A DNA stretch of 64,000 nt, taken from NCBI GenBank assembly GCA_019321725.1, contig CM033109.1, positions 22,723,993-22,787,992 on the forward strand, in the 5' to 3' direction. The notes beneath the pieces are model-generated. The model saw nothing but the letters and a program-made list of their open reading frames with translations. It was not told the DNA's origin and did no database searches. Position 1 is the first letter of the stretch; each line of letters starts with the position of its first letter. A program made the translations under genes and the position numbers. This DNA is from Paulownia fortunei (lineage: Eukaryota; Streptophyta; Magnoliopsida; Lamiales; Paulowniaceae). Positions 36,582 to 48,629 of the stretch are shown in pieces.

Positions 36582-39500
36582 TTAGGATCGAACTCTGGCG
36601 AGGCGAGCCCTTATTTCTTCCATCTCTTCCTCATCATCAATATTCTCCTGTGGTTTCAGAAAAGCACTCAACATATTTAAGACAGGAAAAGGAAGAGGCA
36701 TAAAAACTGCGCATAGCATCAGAGAATGAAACATACCTCTACTTCTTCACTGGTGGCAGGTTGCTTCAGTTTCTCCTTTCTAATAGCTGCAGGAAGTTGT
36801 GCAGCAGTCTCTCCAGCAATTGCTGTTAAGACCTTCTCAATTTCTTCTTCAGTCTCCTCTTCTATGTCTTCCGAGTCCAGTGCATTGTCCACAGCATCGT
36901 TCACCATCTCTTCAATTACGCCAGCCTGAAATAACGTAATAGGACCTTAATACATCATGATTCATGAAGAAGAGAACTTTTCAACAAAACAAAATGTCCT
37001 CTCAGCAATATGTCAGATCCCTGCCATCATCATCCTGCCATACTTCCAGTAAATATGAAATTGGATTACACAGTAGTACAACCATATTTCAGCATGCCAG
37101 TACTTTTAGCTTTCTATTATTTTCTTCAACTTTTCAGTTTTCTCAGCCTTTGTTACCAGACAGACTTGTCAGATCTATAATATTGAGATTCTTTTAACAT
37201 ATCTGGAAGTATGAGTATGGATATTCTTTTAACACATCTATAGGTATTACCATATTAGTATAGATATTCTTTTAAAATATCTGTGGGTATTAGTATAGAT
37301 GTTCTTGTAACTGTTCATGCTAATGCAATTATACTGTCAAAATTTCTCATTAGGCACCTGTGCCACCTCTGTTATTTGCTGGGGAGGAGGGTTAGAAGTT
37401 AACAAGTTGACTTAAATAACCCAACCAAAAATAGCAAAGCGTTATTTAACCAACCTAAAATCATAATTCAAGCACATCATAATATGTTTTCTTCATTTCT
37501 CAAAAGAGAAAATCTTTAAGTAGGTTTTCATAAGGTGCGACAATTGAAAAAAAAAAGCTTTTGTCTGACTGAATGCAGAAATAAAATGAGGTGGATCATG
37601 TGTCCACGTATTCATACAGAACACTTGACTAAAGGAAGGCTATACCATTTGTGTTCGACACCTTGTGAAATCAAACTGCACAAATAATTTAATTTATATC
37701 CTACTAATAAAGGTAACAAAATTTATAAGTACACTTTACAACTCCTCAAAGAAACACTCCAATTCATTTCAGAATATGAATTTCTGATAGGCATTGTAGA
37801 AGTTTAGGATATGACATATTTCACTGGAAAAGATAACCAGGAAAGAGAAGCAATCAACTGAAATCAGTAAAAAACCAGATAATGCAAAAGTTAGTAGCTA
37901 CTGAAATCAGACGGAACAAACAACTCTAATAATTAAGCATAAGAATAGAACTACAGTGTTAAAAGCACTGACATTTCAATAGAAATTTCATATGGCTTGT
38001 CTATAGAAACTACAAATATAAAAACACATGAGATTATCAGTCTTTGAGTTACAGTTTTGTTGATACTAGAAGATGTAAAGCTGCCACATCTACATCCAGG
38101 CTAACTCAGGGAGTTTAAAGGAGATTTCATGGCCAATAAGCAAGTAATAAGAATTCAGTTAATACTTCCTAGTCAGGGCAGCATTCATCTTTGTATTGTG
38201 ATGGCAGGACAATAGTGGGTGCTGCTCACCAGAATGATACTGCTAAATCAAGAATAATGGATACTTCCAAATATAACAAGGCCTTTTAAGGAATGGATGA
38301 TGAAATAGGGGCACCTAGAACTTAGGACGAGTGATTTTAAGCAATCTAGCCCTAATCAGCCGTTTAAATAGCTTTTGAATCCTCATATCCAATTTCAACA
38401 GAATATCAAAAATGTAATACTGTAGGCTACACTTGATTACAGAAGCACCAAGTTTTACACTAAAATTCAGAACTTCAAACAAAGAAAACCAGATATACAG
38501 ATACAGAGACCATGATTATCCACATTATGAAAGCTCCACCCTCTGCCTCTCTTTCCTCTTAGTGCTTCTAACCAGCAGATCGTCTATGACTTAACCCAAC
38601 AAGCAATATCATTAAAGGAAGGCCCAACTCAGTTCAAAATATCAGCCAGTCTTAGACAAAAGGACGAGAGTCGCTGTGTTGCCAGAAAAAGCAAAATTAC
38701 CTTAGTCATTTCTTTACTGAATTCTTGCATGGTGACAGCTACTTCTGGAGCCTTCATAAGATTATTGACAAGCTTCATGACTTCAGCACTTTTGGACAAA
38801 TGTCCCACAGTTCGAGCAATAGCTGAAGAATCAAAAGTAGAAATTCAAGCAAAGATGCTAAGCAATGAGGTTAACATCTTAGGAAAAAATAACATGAAAA
38901 CACCAAACAAGATCAAAGAAGACAAATGACACCCTCCTCCAACTGCAAAATCATATCACGAGAAAAAGGTATATTAGAAATCTAAAAAAGCATCTTGCGG
39001 AGGCATCAACTCAAAGCTTAACATTAAGAATTTTGAAGAAAATGAACATATTCTCCACTTCAAAAGGACTTCCATTCTTACCAATTCTTCCTGGTTTGTG
39101 TAAAGAAAGTGGTGTACTAACAAATTTAGAAGCACATGGCAATTAAAAACTGTAAGTCTTTAGTTTCCACTTAGAGTAAGACATAACATAACAAGTAGCA
39201 AGTTTTGAGTTTAAGACAGCAAGAAGCAATAAAGTGAGAGCAGATTCTCATCAATCATGCTCCAAGTAGCAAAATAAGAAGGCAAACAGACTTGAAGAAG
39301 CACTATGTGATGGTTGAACCAATTTTTTCACGGTGAATATAAAGGGCAAGTTATTGGGGTGAGGTTAAGAGTATGCCTCTGCATGAAGTCTACACAGTCC
39401 TGCTGATATATGCATAGGAACTTTTACCACCAGCATAATTAGCACTTCATCACTATACTAGTTACAAGCTTATGTAACTAACGTATGCATCTTAAATAAA

Positions 39501-40748
39501 TATACATAGAATTGCAGTGGAATTAGTAAACTGTTGGTAAAAGATTGTCAAGTTTATAGCTTAACATATAGTGTGTCAACAGCATGATGATCTGAACAAG
39601 TACACATATGTTTCGACAACGAATTGTTCTTGTCCTTACTCTGATACAGAATATGAAACACATCCGACAACACATTAAGCACTAGTTTTCTGTAACTTGC
39701 AATCAATCGGAAATGACTAAAATTAATCAAACATTAAACAGAAGAATAATACAGGATCTAAAAATTAATCAAACACTTAACAGAAGAAGAATACTAGATC
39801 TGTAGGCATAATCATAAGCTAAAAATTCCGTATAACATCATGCAAGAGTCAAAAATAAGTCAAATGAACAAGCTTATACCAACACTTTCTCCAAGATGCA
39901 TTGAAATTGAATTCAACTGTGCCTTGTTTTCATAGAGCCGGTTCACTGTCTGCCTAGATCTCACAACTTCTTTTGCAAGTGCCTGAGATGAGAAGTGATC
40001 AACGAAGCATATAAGACACATAAATGACCCCAAAGTTGTCGATAAGTTTAAACAAGAACCGTGCACCTCTATATTATTCAGAGATACATACATTTAGTGC
40101 TAGTGAAACAGTGTTCCTTTCTAATTCATACAATCAAAAGTTTTAAAAAGAATAATCACGCCCATCTGAGGTTAAATCATCTTCAAGATCACATTTTTCG
40201 TACATTAAACAATCTATATCTCCAGGAGGGTGAATGGAAAACAAAATCTAAAGCCTTCACCACTCAATTCACATATATTCACAAAAAGAGTCCAAGAAAA
40301 ACAATAACAAAAAAACACTGACGTAAAACTTCATTCAACCTCCCAAAAAATCCAAGTGATCATTTACCAGAACATACATTATCTAAAGATATTACAAATT
40401 TAAAATAAATAAATACATAGCACCTTAGCAGAACCCATGTCATTTCTTTTAGCGGCCTCTTTGATCGCTTTCTGCACATTCTTCTCTTCTCTCTGTATAT
40501 CTAACCAAAACCACCACAAGTAACTCAAAATCTTCGTTAAACACTTAAAATAAAAAATAAAAAATAAAAACAAAAGTCCAAAAAAACAAAGAAACATAAA
40601 CCCCATATGATGATATCTAGAAAAATAAATAATGACCTCGGATTTGGCGTTCGATATTGCGGCACTCTTGGCGGAGGCGGCGCTGCCAATCTCTTAGCAA
40701 TTGCTGTGGGTTTGGTTTCGGCTTCAATATATTCATCACTTTTTCCAT
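36582..40748 (-). CDS. VPS24: ESCRT-III subunit VPS24 (CHMP3 family), six exons
   Basis: Snf7-family ESCRT-III subunit that assembles with VPS2, VPS20 and SNF7 on endosomes to form intralumenal vesicles. Exons in transcript order: 40748-40637, 40500-40424, 39982-39880, 38822-38701, 36925-36737, 36647-36582; 222 aa, normal for the family. The N-terminus is MEKVMNILKPKPNPQQLLRD, followed by a basic helix (WQRRLRQECRNIERQIR). The Snf7 core includes the AIKEAAKRNDMGSAK, RSRQTVNRLYENKAQLNSIS and VMKLVNNLMKAPEV blocks. An acidic region (DSEDIEEETEEEIEKVL) precedes the C-terminal MIM1 helix EEMEEIRARLARVRS, which binds the VPS4 MIT domain. All junctions are in frame. Intron 4 is 1.8 kb and contains a short minisatellite. 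Next to the carboxypeptidases, as I recall for Arabidopsis VPS24.2. Confidence 0.95.
37190..37315. repeat. Intronic minisatellite, three to four imperfect units of 35-45 bp
   Basis: Units of the form GATATTCTTTTAACACATCT, then a GGTATTAGTATA-like end, begin near 37187, 37219, 37263 and 37298 within VPS24 intron 4. The last unit is degenerate. Confidence 0.7.
39718..39801. repeat. Intronic two-copy tandem repeat of about 41 bp
   Basis: AAAATTAATCAAACATTAAA, then CAGAAGAATAATAC and GGATCT, is followed directly by a second copy with few changes. It lies in the VPS24 intron between exons 39982-39880 and 38822-38701. Confidence 0.75.
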
Positions 40749-40759
40749 TTTTCTTTCTG

Positions 40760-42660
40760 GGTTTTCTTTTTTGTCTTGATTAATTTTCCTACAAAGGAGA
40801 TTCTGATTTTTCCCTTTGCTCTCCGCTGTCGCGTGAGGCGTCTGCTGCGTGTTTACTTCCCTTCACTCCGTTTATTAGACAAAAAGAATCTCAAATCTGC
40901 AGAAGGAGAGGAAAATATTTCTTTTAACCAAAAAAAAAACGAGTTGTTAATGGAAAAAGAACATCCAATAGTTTTAATTTAGATTTATGTGAGGGAAATA
41001 TATATATAAAAAAAAAATTGCTTCAAATAATATAAATTTATTTCTTTCTCACTAGTATTTTTTATTAAAATTAAAGTTCAAAGTTAAAACAAAGAAGAAT
41101 CAACGGTATTTTTTAAAGAGCATGTGATAAAATTAATTTTATTATTGGTTATCATTCAATCTCGAGTAAAATCGATTTAATAAAAATTAATTATATTTTT
41201 ATATTATATTATATAAAATAATTATTATGTATAATTTAAAAAATATATAATAAAATTTAAAATTTAAATAAGTATATGCATGTAATTAAATATTAAATTT
41301 AAAATTTAAAAAAAAATAATTCTCACAAGTTTAATTAATTTTTTGATCAATTTATCTTGTTTTTAATCGATTTAATCGAATTTTTTATTTTTTATTCTCA
41401 TCGAATTGGCTCACTCCCTAATTTATGATTGAATCGATTAAACTGACTGATCTAATTTGAAAAATATAAATATCGAATATTAGGACTTGGATAAAAAGGC
41501 ACGTAAAAGTTTTGGGGGCTTAAATGAAGATTTGTGTTTTTCTAGTTATGGCTTGAACACAATTTATAGTGGAGTTCTCTACTTTTCCTCAATTCTAATT
41601 TATTGTTATAGTATAATAACTATTTTAGTATTTTTCTTTCCCAAATTGATTTTTTCTTTACGATAACCGCAACTTAGTTTGCAAAATGAATTATTTTTAT
41701 CTTTATCTAACATTTTCGCATAGTATAATTTCAAGCAAAAACACAGAATTTCAAAAAAATCTTGTTTTATCAAATGACAACAAACTTATTTCTTGTAGTG
41801 CTAGGCCATGATAAGCAGCCCACCACAAATTTATTCTCAATTATATCTGGCCTAATAAACAAAATAAAGCCCATAAGGTCCAAAAATCAACCCACATAAG
41901 CCCATGGATTAGTTACAGATGCTCCACAGGGCCCTAATCTGCTCATGATCTGAGTATTGCTAAGATTTGAGTCACTAAAATTAGATTTGGAATCGTATCA
42001 AAGCGAGTGATCACGGGTTAGGGATGGCAAATGGTTTAGGTCAAACCTGGACTCGCCCGAAATTCATTTTATTTGGGGTGATTTTTTGAGATTATAAATG
42101 GGTCGAGAAGGTTTTCGATTTTTAGTTTTCGGATCTGATTCGATCCGTTTAAATATATATAAGTATATTTTTATTTATATACATAAAAATGTATATATTA
42201 CATATATACTTACTCTTAAGCATAAAAATATAATACTATTATAAGTTAAAATAAGAGTGTAAAACATGCACACATAAATTTGTAAATAACTAATTTTTTG
42301 TCGATAGCAATATTATTTCATATTAGAAAATTGTGGTGATATTTTTTTAAAAAGAATTTATTAATATTTTAAATCAAAAAATGGGTCTAACTAGTTAGTC
42401 TATTGAGAACAACACTGATTGAATCTTGAGTCAAGTGATCATGTCTCCAGTCTATATAAAGTTTGGTAGATTGGTTATCGAGCTTAAATTTCGATAACAT
42501 GAATTATCACATAGATTTCACATATAATAAGGAAAATTCTAACTAATTCTTGTCCATGAAACTCTGTTAATAATCATATATAACTCTCCAAAGTTCCCTA
42601 ATCAGTTTCAGTCTTGCACCACAAAACTATTTGTACATATTCTTACCTCATGGACTTATG
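40760..42660. other. AT-rich intergenic DNA upstream of VPS24
   Basis: Contains the VPS24 promoter and then AT-rich sequence. Around 41380-41460 and 42030-42150 there are words such as TCGAATTGGCTCACTC and GGATCTGATTCGATCCG, similar to old dispersed repeats also seen near 31.7 and 49.9 kb. No coding region is seen. Confidence 0.45.
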
Positions 42661-42666
42661 CAACCT

Positions 42667-42719
42667 CCCCACCCCACCCCACCCCTAAGGGTGGGACTGG
42701 GGGTAGGGGTGGGGTGGGA
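42667..42719. repeat. C-rich/G-rich inverted repeat with quadruplex pattern
   Basis: CCCCACCCCACCCCACCCC is followed after a short AA spacer by GGGTGGGACTGGGGGTAGGG and GTGGGGTGGG. The two arms are largely complementary, and the G arm alone has at least five runs of three or more G. Confidence 0.85.
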
Positions 42720-45700
42720 AGTAGGTACTGGTTGTTGGTGCAAGATCTAAACGATAAATTTATGTCGATATAGAGGAATCTAAAAACCAAAAACTGACAT
42801 CAGAAACCATGTCCTGTACCAACAACCTTCAAATAAGTTTTTGTCCGAAAGAATGAGTTTCCATTCTTGACTTCACTATAAGACAGATAAGATTAAACAT
42901 TTATGGTATTCCCATTGGGTCTGAAGATCTCAGTCTTTGAGATTATGAACATGATGTTAATACTAAAAATGGGAACCCCACCCCATTTGGGCTTCTAAGG
43001 TTGGAATCTAGTCCAACATCCCATTCGTGGGACACTGTTCCATTCGTCGGTAGGTACTCCTATCCTTATAACTATTAATTTTTTCTTGACTTCCCGACAT
43101 AAATTAAGCTATGGTAACCGACTATAGTACTATATTTTGAATTCAGAACTCCACCATAGCAACAGGAAGGACCAAGACAATAGCCCACGGCATTCATAGA
43201 TAATGAGATTTGTGGTATTTATAATTATCTTTTGGAGGATTGTAATCCAATAATGTGCCGTGTATATAAACAATCGACGTATCAACAAGATTAGTTACTT
43301 GAAAGAACAAAATCTGCGTACTCCACCCCATTTATGGCTCTATTTTTATTAATATTGAGGTTTAGATGAGAGTTAAAATATTTTTTTTGTATATCTTTAC
43401 ATGATTATTATCCTTAAAAGTAGAAGTGAATGAAAGTTGCAATATTATTTTAATTAAAAAATAAAATACTTTTTAAGACATCAAATAAATAAAAATTAAA
43501 AAAATAAGAACAATAAATTTAAGATATACGGAACACATAATTAACTTAGGAGGTGAGGTCCCCTTTCCCTTTTCCTTACCCAACATTCTAAAACTTCGTA
43601 GTACAACTAAATGGACTAATTTAACATATATATATATATATATATATATTACTCTAGAAATGTACCATTCTTATAAAGATAAATGCACTTTGAGTAAAGA
43701 CACTCAAGTTGTCTAAATACAATTTATTAGTCCATTTATGAATATATGTTTGTATATGATATTGATGTGAAAATAATTGTCAACTTTATTATATTTCCAA
43801 TTTAAAATGAATCGCACACATGGCGAGCCAAGAAAACAAGATAATACGAACAAAGACGAAAAGTTTTTTCATCTTTATTGTAACGGCTCTTGAGATTTAC
43901 ATGTCAGGATGTAGTATTCATAAAGATTCGAATCCATAGTCCATGTCGTATTCTTACAATAAATGTATTAATAAATTCATTTTAGGAGAATAATAAATAA
44001 TATTCCTGCAAAATACACTTATAGAATAAGTTTTATTTCAAAAATAAAAACCAAACATACGCTTGTATATTTAAATTCTAATGTCTAAGCCATGAGGACA
44101 GGACACCCGAAACATTGCCAAAGCCCTTGAAAAGTGTCGGCAAAAAAAGAGGTCCCATTTTACATATATTTCAGTCACGTAAGCCACAGCCGCCCAACAC
44201 CGTTGAACAAAACACTGAAGAAATTCCACAATTTGTGCCAGTCTAAAATAGAAGCTGTTTTGCTTGTGAAAAGAAAATAAAAAATAAAAAAGGTTCCCCA
44301 AATTACAATTTAGTGCACGGATTTGAAAGTTATTGCCCACCAAACCAATCATTTGATTAATTACTGTACTCTAGCTTTTAATTCAGAAAAATATAAGTTG
44401 TTAGAGAGATTTGGGATGAAGACATTTTTTTTGTAAAGATTTTTTTTGCAAGATCATGACATGGTTGGCTCTAAAATTTGAACTAATGTTTGTGTAATTG
44501 GGTCCACTTGAGAGTGTGACACCATTTCTTGAATTAGGATAATAAATGTGAAAGGAAATAAGAAGAAATGGTGGTATATAAAAATGTCAGGATAAAGCAT
44601 ATTGTGAGGTCCACCACATTTTCGTGGCTAATTCTTGATTATAATGTCAATGAGAGAAAAATGGGGGTGTGTTTTAATCGTACTTATATATTCTAAAAAT
44701 ATTTAATATATGTTAATATTTATAAATAAATAATTCATGTATAAAATATGTAAGTATTTCATTTATACTACAACAACCGAATAAGAAGATGAAGACCATC
44801 CTTAATTTTATTTTATTTTTATTTAAAACTTATAAGCATGATTATATATATTGTTGATGGTTCAAGTTGTGAAAGATATAAGTATATTCATATAAGTATA
44901 TTTTTATTTAGATGATCGTCACGTCACCATTATGTCAGCAATACATTGTTTAATTTTTCATTTAAAAAAATCTAAATTTTAAACTTTCTAGCTAAAAGGA
45001 CTTAAATTGCTAATGAGTCAAAATATATTAGATCAAAATAACTAATTAAATACACAAAGGATCAAAGTTGAAAATAATCCAATTTACATAACCAAAAATG
45101 CAATTTTGTCTCTCCAATGGTATATTCAGGTATCCAAAAACCTGTAATCCCAACTGATAACTTCATATCCTCCAAATACATTAACTATTCTTTTATCAGA
45201 ATGAAAATGGATAGCGAGGTAGAAAGATATGGATAACTGAATTTCTTGTCTGAAACTAACTAGGAAATGTTCGTTTCGAAAAACCCAAACACTAACAAGT
45301 GTGCCATGACTAGTCCAAGTTCCTGTGAATTCACAAGGCCATATAAATACATCATCACATACAGCATTTCTGCATGTTACTATTGGAGAATGAAATTAGA
45401 AAATGGTCCCCATACTTTTAAATAACTTCAACTTAGATCATGGTACAAGATTGATTTGGTTCACCTCTTGCACACATTGTGTAATAATTTCTTTATACTA
45501 GTCATTACGAATCGGCTGTGGAATTCTTGGAAAGACAAGCCTTACATTCATTTCAAGACAAGCCTTACATTCATTTCAAATTTTCTATTTTAATTTAGTA
45601 TTACAATTTGTATTGCACTTTATATATATGTGTTAAAATGTATATAATTCCCTACAAATTTATATTTACGAAAATATTTTGTACAGTTAATGTATATCTA

Positions 45701-46616
45701 TAAAGTATAATACGAAGTGTAAGACCAAATTAAAATAGAAAATTAAAAGTGTTTTATGTCGGATCATATGAATTTCGATTATGTTCTTCTTGAATGTTAC
45801 TTTTAAGTAATTTCAATTGACCAAGAATATTAATTTTTCCTTAAAAGGGATGTTATTATAAGTAATTTTAAAGTATGGACTAAAACATGTAAACCTTGCT
45901 CACTTACAAAATGGAATCCCAAAGTTACATATGTGTTTTTCACTTATCATATATGGGTTATAGTTTGCTGGTGAAATTTTTCATATACTTTATAGTTGCC
46001 GCCTGCCATAAGTAGAGACGGAGCTAGGGACTAGAGGTTCGAATTTAAATTGAACAAAATTTAATTTTTTATTCCCTTTAAATTTTTAAATTGTTCTCTC
46101 ATGTAAGACAAAATATTTATGTCACCCTAAAGACCTAAAATTCTATCATAAACATCGGTATCCTATCCTAGATGATATATTACCAACTGTACCGTTCACA
46201 CTTCATTTACACACAAAAATACTAAAAAGAAGCATAAAGTTACTCTCTCAACTTCCTTATCTTTCTCCTACACTTTCCAACAAGAGCTGTCCCATAAACA
46301 AGAAGAAAGAAAACTGCAACAGAACATTTTCCATTAATATTGATCATTTCTTGTGTGTATGTATATATATATCACGAGTTGTGCTTGCTTTTTGTCGTCA
46401 AGTACTGCAGCCCCATCAACCTCCTCATCACTCCCATTTTCTCAGGTGGGACCTCATAATCTTCTTATTTATACCATCGTATACTGCCATACAATTCCAT
46501 ACACATGATACCCTACGTTCAACCTTTCCTCTCCCGGAAACCAGTAAATTAAAGCAAACAAATTCAGTTGCGCAGTAGCTGTAGTGTTTCCCTTTTATCC
46601 CTTTTCTTCCCAACAT
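42720..46616. other. Long intergenic region and XTH promoter
   Basis: AT-rich DNA without a coding signal. It includes a (TA)12 microsatellite at 43625-43649 and a perfect 23-bp tandem duplication at 45532-45577. The final 300 bp is the promoter and leader of the XTH gene; a possible TATA element (TATTTATAC) lies at about 46466-46474, 140-150 bp before the ATG. Confidence 0.5.
45532..45577. repeat. Perfect 23-bp tandem duplication
   Basis: The unit begins AGACAAGCCTTACATTC and is repeated once head to tail without change. Confidence 0.9.
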
Positions 46617-48629
46617 ATGGCTCTTCTTCTTTCTCTCCTCTTCCTTTTCATGTTCCCCTTAAGAAATAATGCTCAGGGTCCACCTTCTCCAGGCTACAAC
46701 CCCAGTTCAAGAATTGGCTCCATAGGGTTCGACCAAGGGTTTAGGAACCTTTGGGGTCCTCACCATCAAAGTCTAGACCAGGGGACACTTACTATCTGGC
46801 TTGACAGAAGCTCAGGTACTATTCTAATCAGACTCTGCTGTTGTAATTATCTTGTTTTATTTCAATGATGAATGGTACTGCCACTTTTTATTTCAAATTC
46901 TATTGCATTAATTGACAACCAAGACTTTATTGCGATTCTAATTATCAAGGCCCTACCATATGCGTATATGGTGACTAATGGAAAAGTGAATGTAGTACTG
47001 ATTATGGCACCTAAACTGTTTGTTGGGCTCTCAATGTAATGCTGTTTCTGCTTATTTTTCATCGCAGGAAGTGGGTTCAAATCGCTTAATCCTTACTCTT
47101 CTGGTTATTTCGGGGCCGCCATCAAGCTCCAACCTGGTTATACTGCTGGAGTGATCACATCTCTCTATGTGAGAAACAAGAATAGGCCCTCGTTCTTGAA
47201 TATTCATCAGTATTAAATATCTTATACTGATAAGGTTTTGTTGAATGATGATATTTTACGTTAAAAATGGCAGCTATCGAACAACGAAGAGCATCCAGGG
47301 AACCATGATGAGATTGATATTGAGTTTCTGGGCACCACAGAGGACAAGCCCTATGTCTTGCAGACAAATGTTTACATCAGAGGGAGTGGAGATGGAAACA
47401 TTATAGGGAGAGAGATGAAATTCCACCTTTGGTTCGACCCCACCAAGGATTTTCACAATTATGCCATTCTGTGGAATCCAAGTGAAATCATGTGAGTGGA
47501 GTTCGGTATAGTACAATAGCTACAAGATTCCAAAACTTATTTCATCGCCTATATTTTGCCTTTATATAGTCCCACAATGATTTTATTTTAATATTCTAAC
47601 TTTATACGCTTTGAATTATTTATATACACATTACGTGTATATTTTATATAAAATATAAGATACCATATAAAATTAAATCAAATAATGCATGCAAAATTTT
47701 GCATATAAATGAATGATAGACAATATGTCAACTTGTCAAAAGATGTAATATACATATTCATGAATGATGGTAATTAAAAGTATAGACATCGACCCAAAGT
47801 CATTTTCTTAAAAGAAACTAAATATTTGGAATAATGAAATCACTATGTGACTTCATATATGGCATAGGTGTCATTGTATTATTTGAAAAAAAAAAATGAT
47901 AAAGATCGACAAAAATATCGCACAGATCGATTGTTTGCAATCATCTTTTATACTTCTATAAATTTGTGGTTCTCCTAGTAAAAAAAAAATTTTAGTGGTT
48001 TTGTAGTATAAGAGTGGATATTCTTGTGTCAAAAGTATAACTTAGTTAACCAATCCTCACTAGAAATGGTGGTACCCGAGGTTCAATGGGTTTAGGTATG
48101 AGATGAAAAATGAATCCCCCGTGAAGCCCAAGTTCACGGCCATCCCATCCCCATGATTGTGAAATCTTACGACCCTGCCCCCATGCAAATAATTTTGTCT
48201 TTCATTTTCCTCTTACGTGACTTAACATCGGGGTCTTTTTTTTTTATTCATGTGATGTTGAAATGCAGATTTTTTGTGGATGATGTGCCAATCAGAAGGT
48301 ACCCGAGGAAGAGTGATGACACATTCCCATTGAGGCCCATGTGGGTGTACGGATCAATATGGGACGCCTCTTCATGGGCCACCGAGAATGGAAAATACAA
48401 AGCTGACTATAGTTACCAACCCTTTGTTGGGAAGTACAACAATTTCAAGATAGATGGTTGCGCCGCCGATGGCGCCGCCTCCTGCCGCCCCGCTTCCGGT
48501 TCTCCTTCCGGATCCAGCGGGCTGAGCAGCCAGCAGCACACGGCATTAACATATGTCCAAAATAATTACAAGGTTTATGATTATTGCCAGGATACACAGA
48601 GAGACCATAGACTCACACCCGAGTGCTAG
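46617..48629 (+). CDS. Xyloglucan endotransglucosylase/hydrolase (XTH31/32-like), four exons
   Basis: GH16 wall enzyme that cuts and rejoins, or hydrolyses, xyloglucan in the apoplast. Exons 46617-46815, 47068-47168, 47274-47491 and 48269-48629; 292 aa. It has a signal peptide ([20 protein letters not shown]). The catalytic block is [10 protein letters not shown], with nucleophile Glu113 and acid/base Glu117. GTT then ends the block; [47 protein letters not shown] and [14 protein letters not shown] follow. The XTH C-terminal extension ends [20 protein letters not shown], with paired cysteines. The Ile in DEIDIEFLG, the missing N-glycosylation site just after it and the [11 protein letters not shown] loop match the group III-A (XTH31/32) type. 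There hydrolase activity is known to dominate in some members, so it may be mainly hydrolytic. Intron 3 is 777 nt. All junctions are in frame. Confidence 0.93.

Noticed and set aside
46020..46060. GGTTCGAAT motif resembling a tRNA T-loop
   Set aside because: No matching acceptor stem, D-arm or anticodon arm around it.
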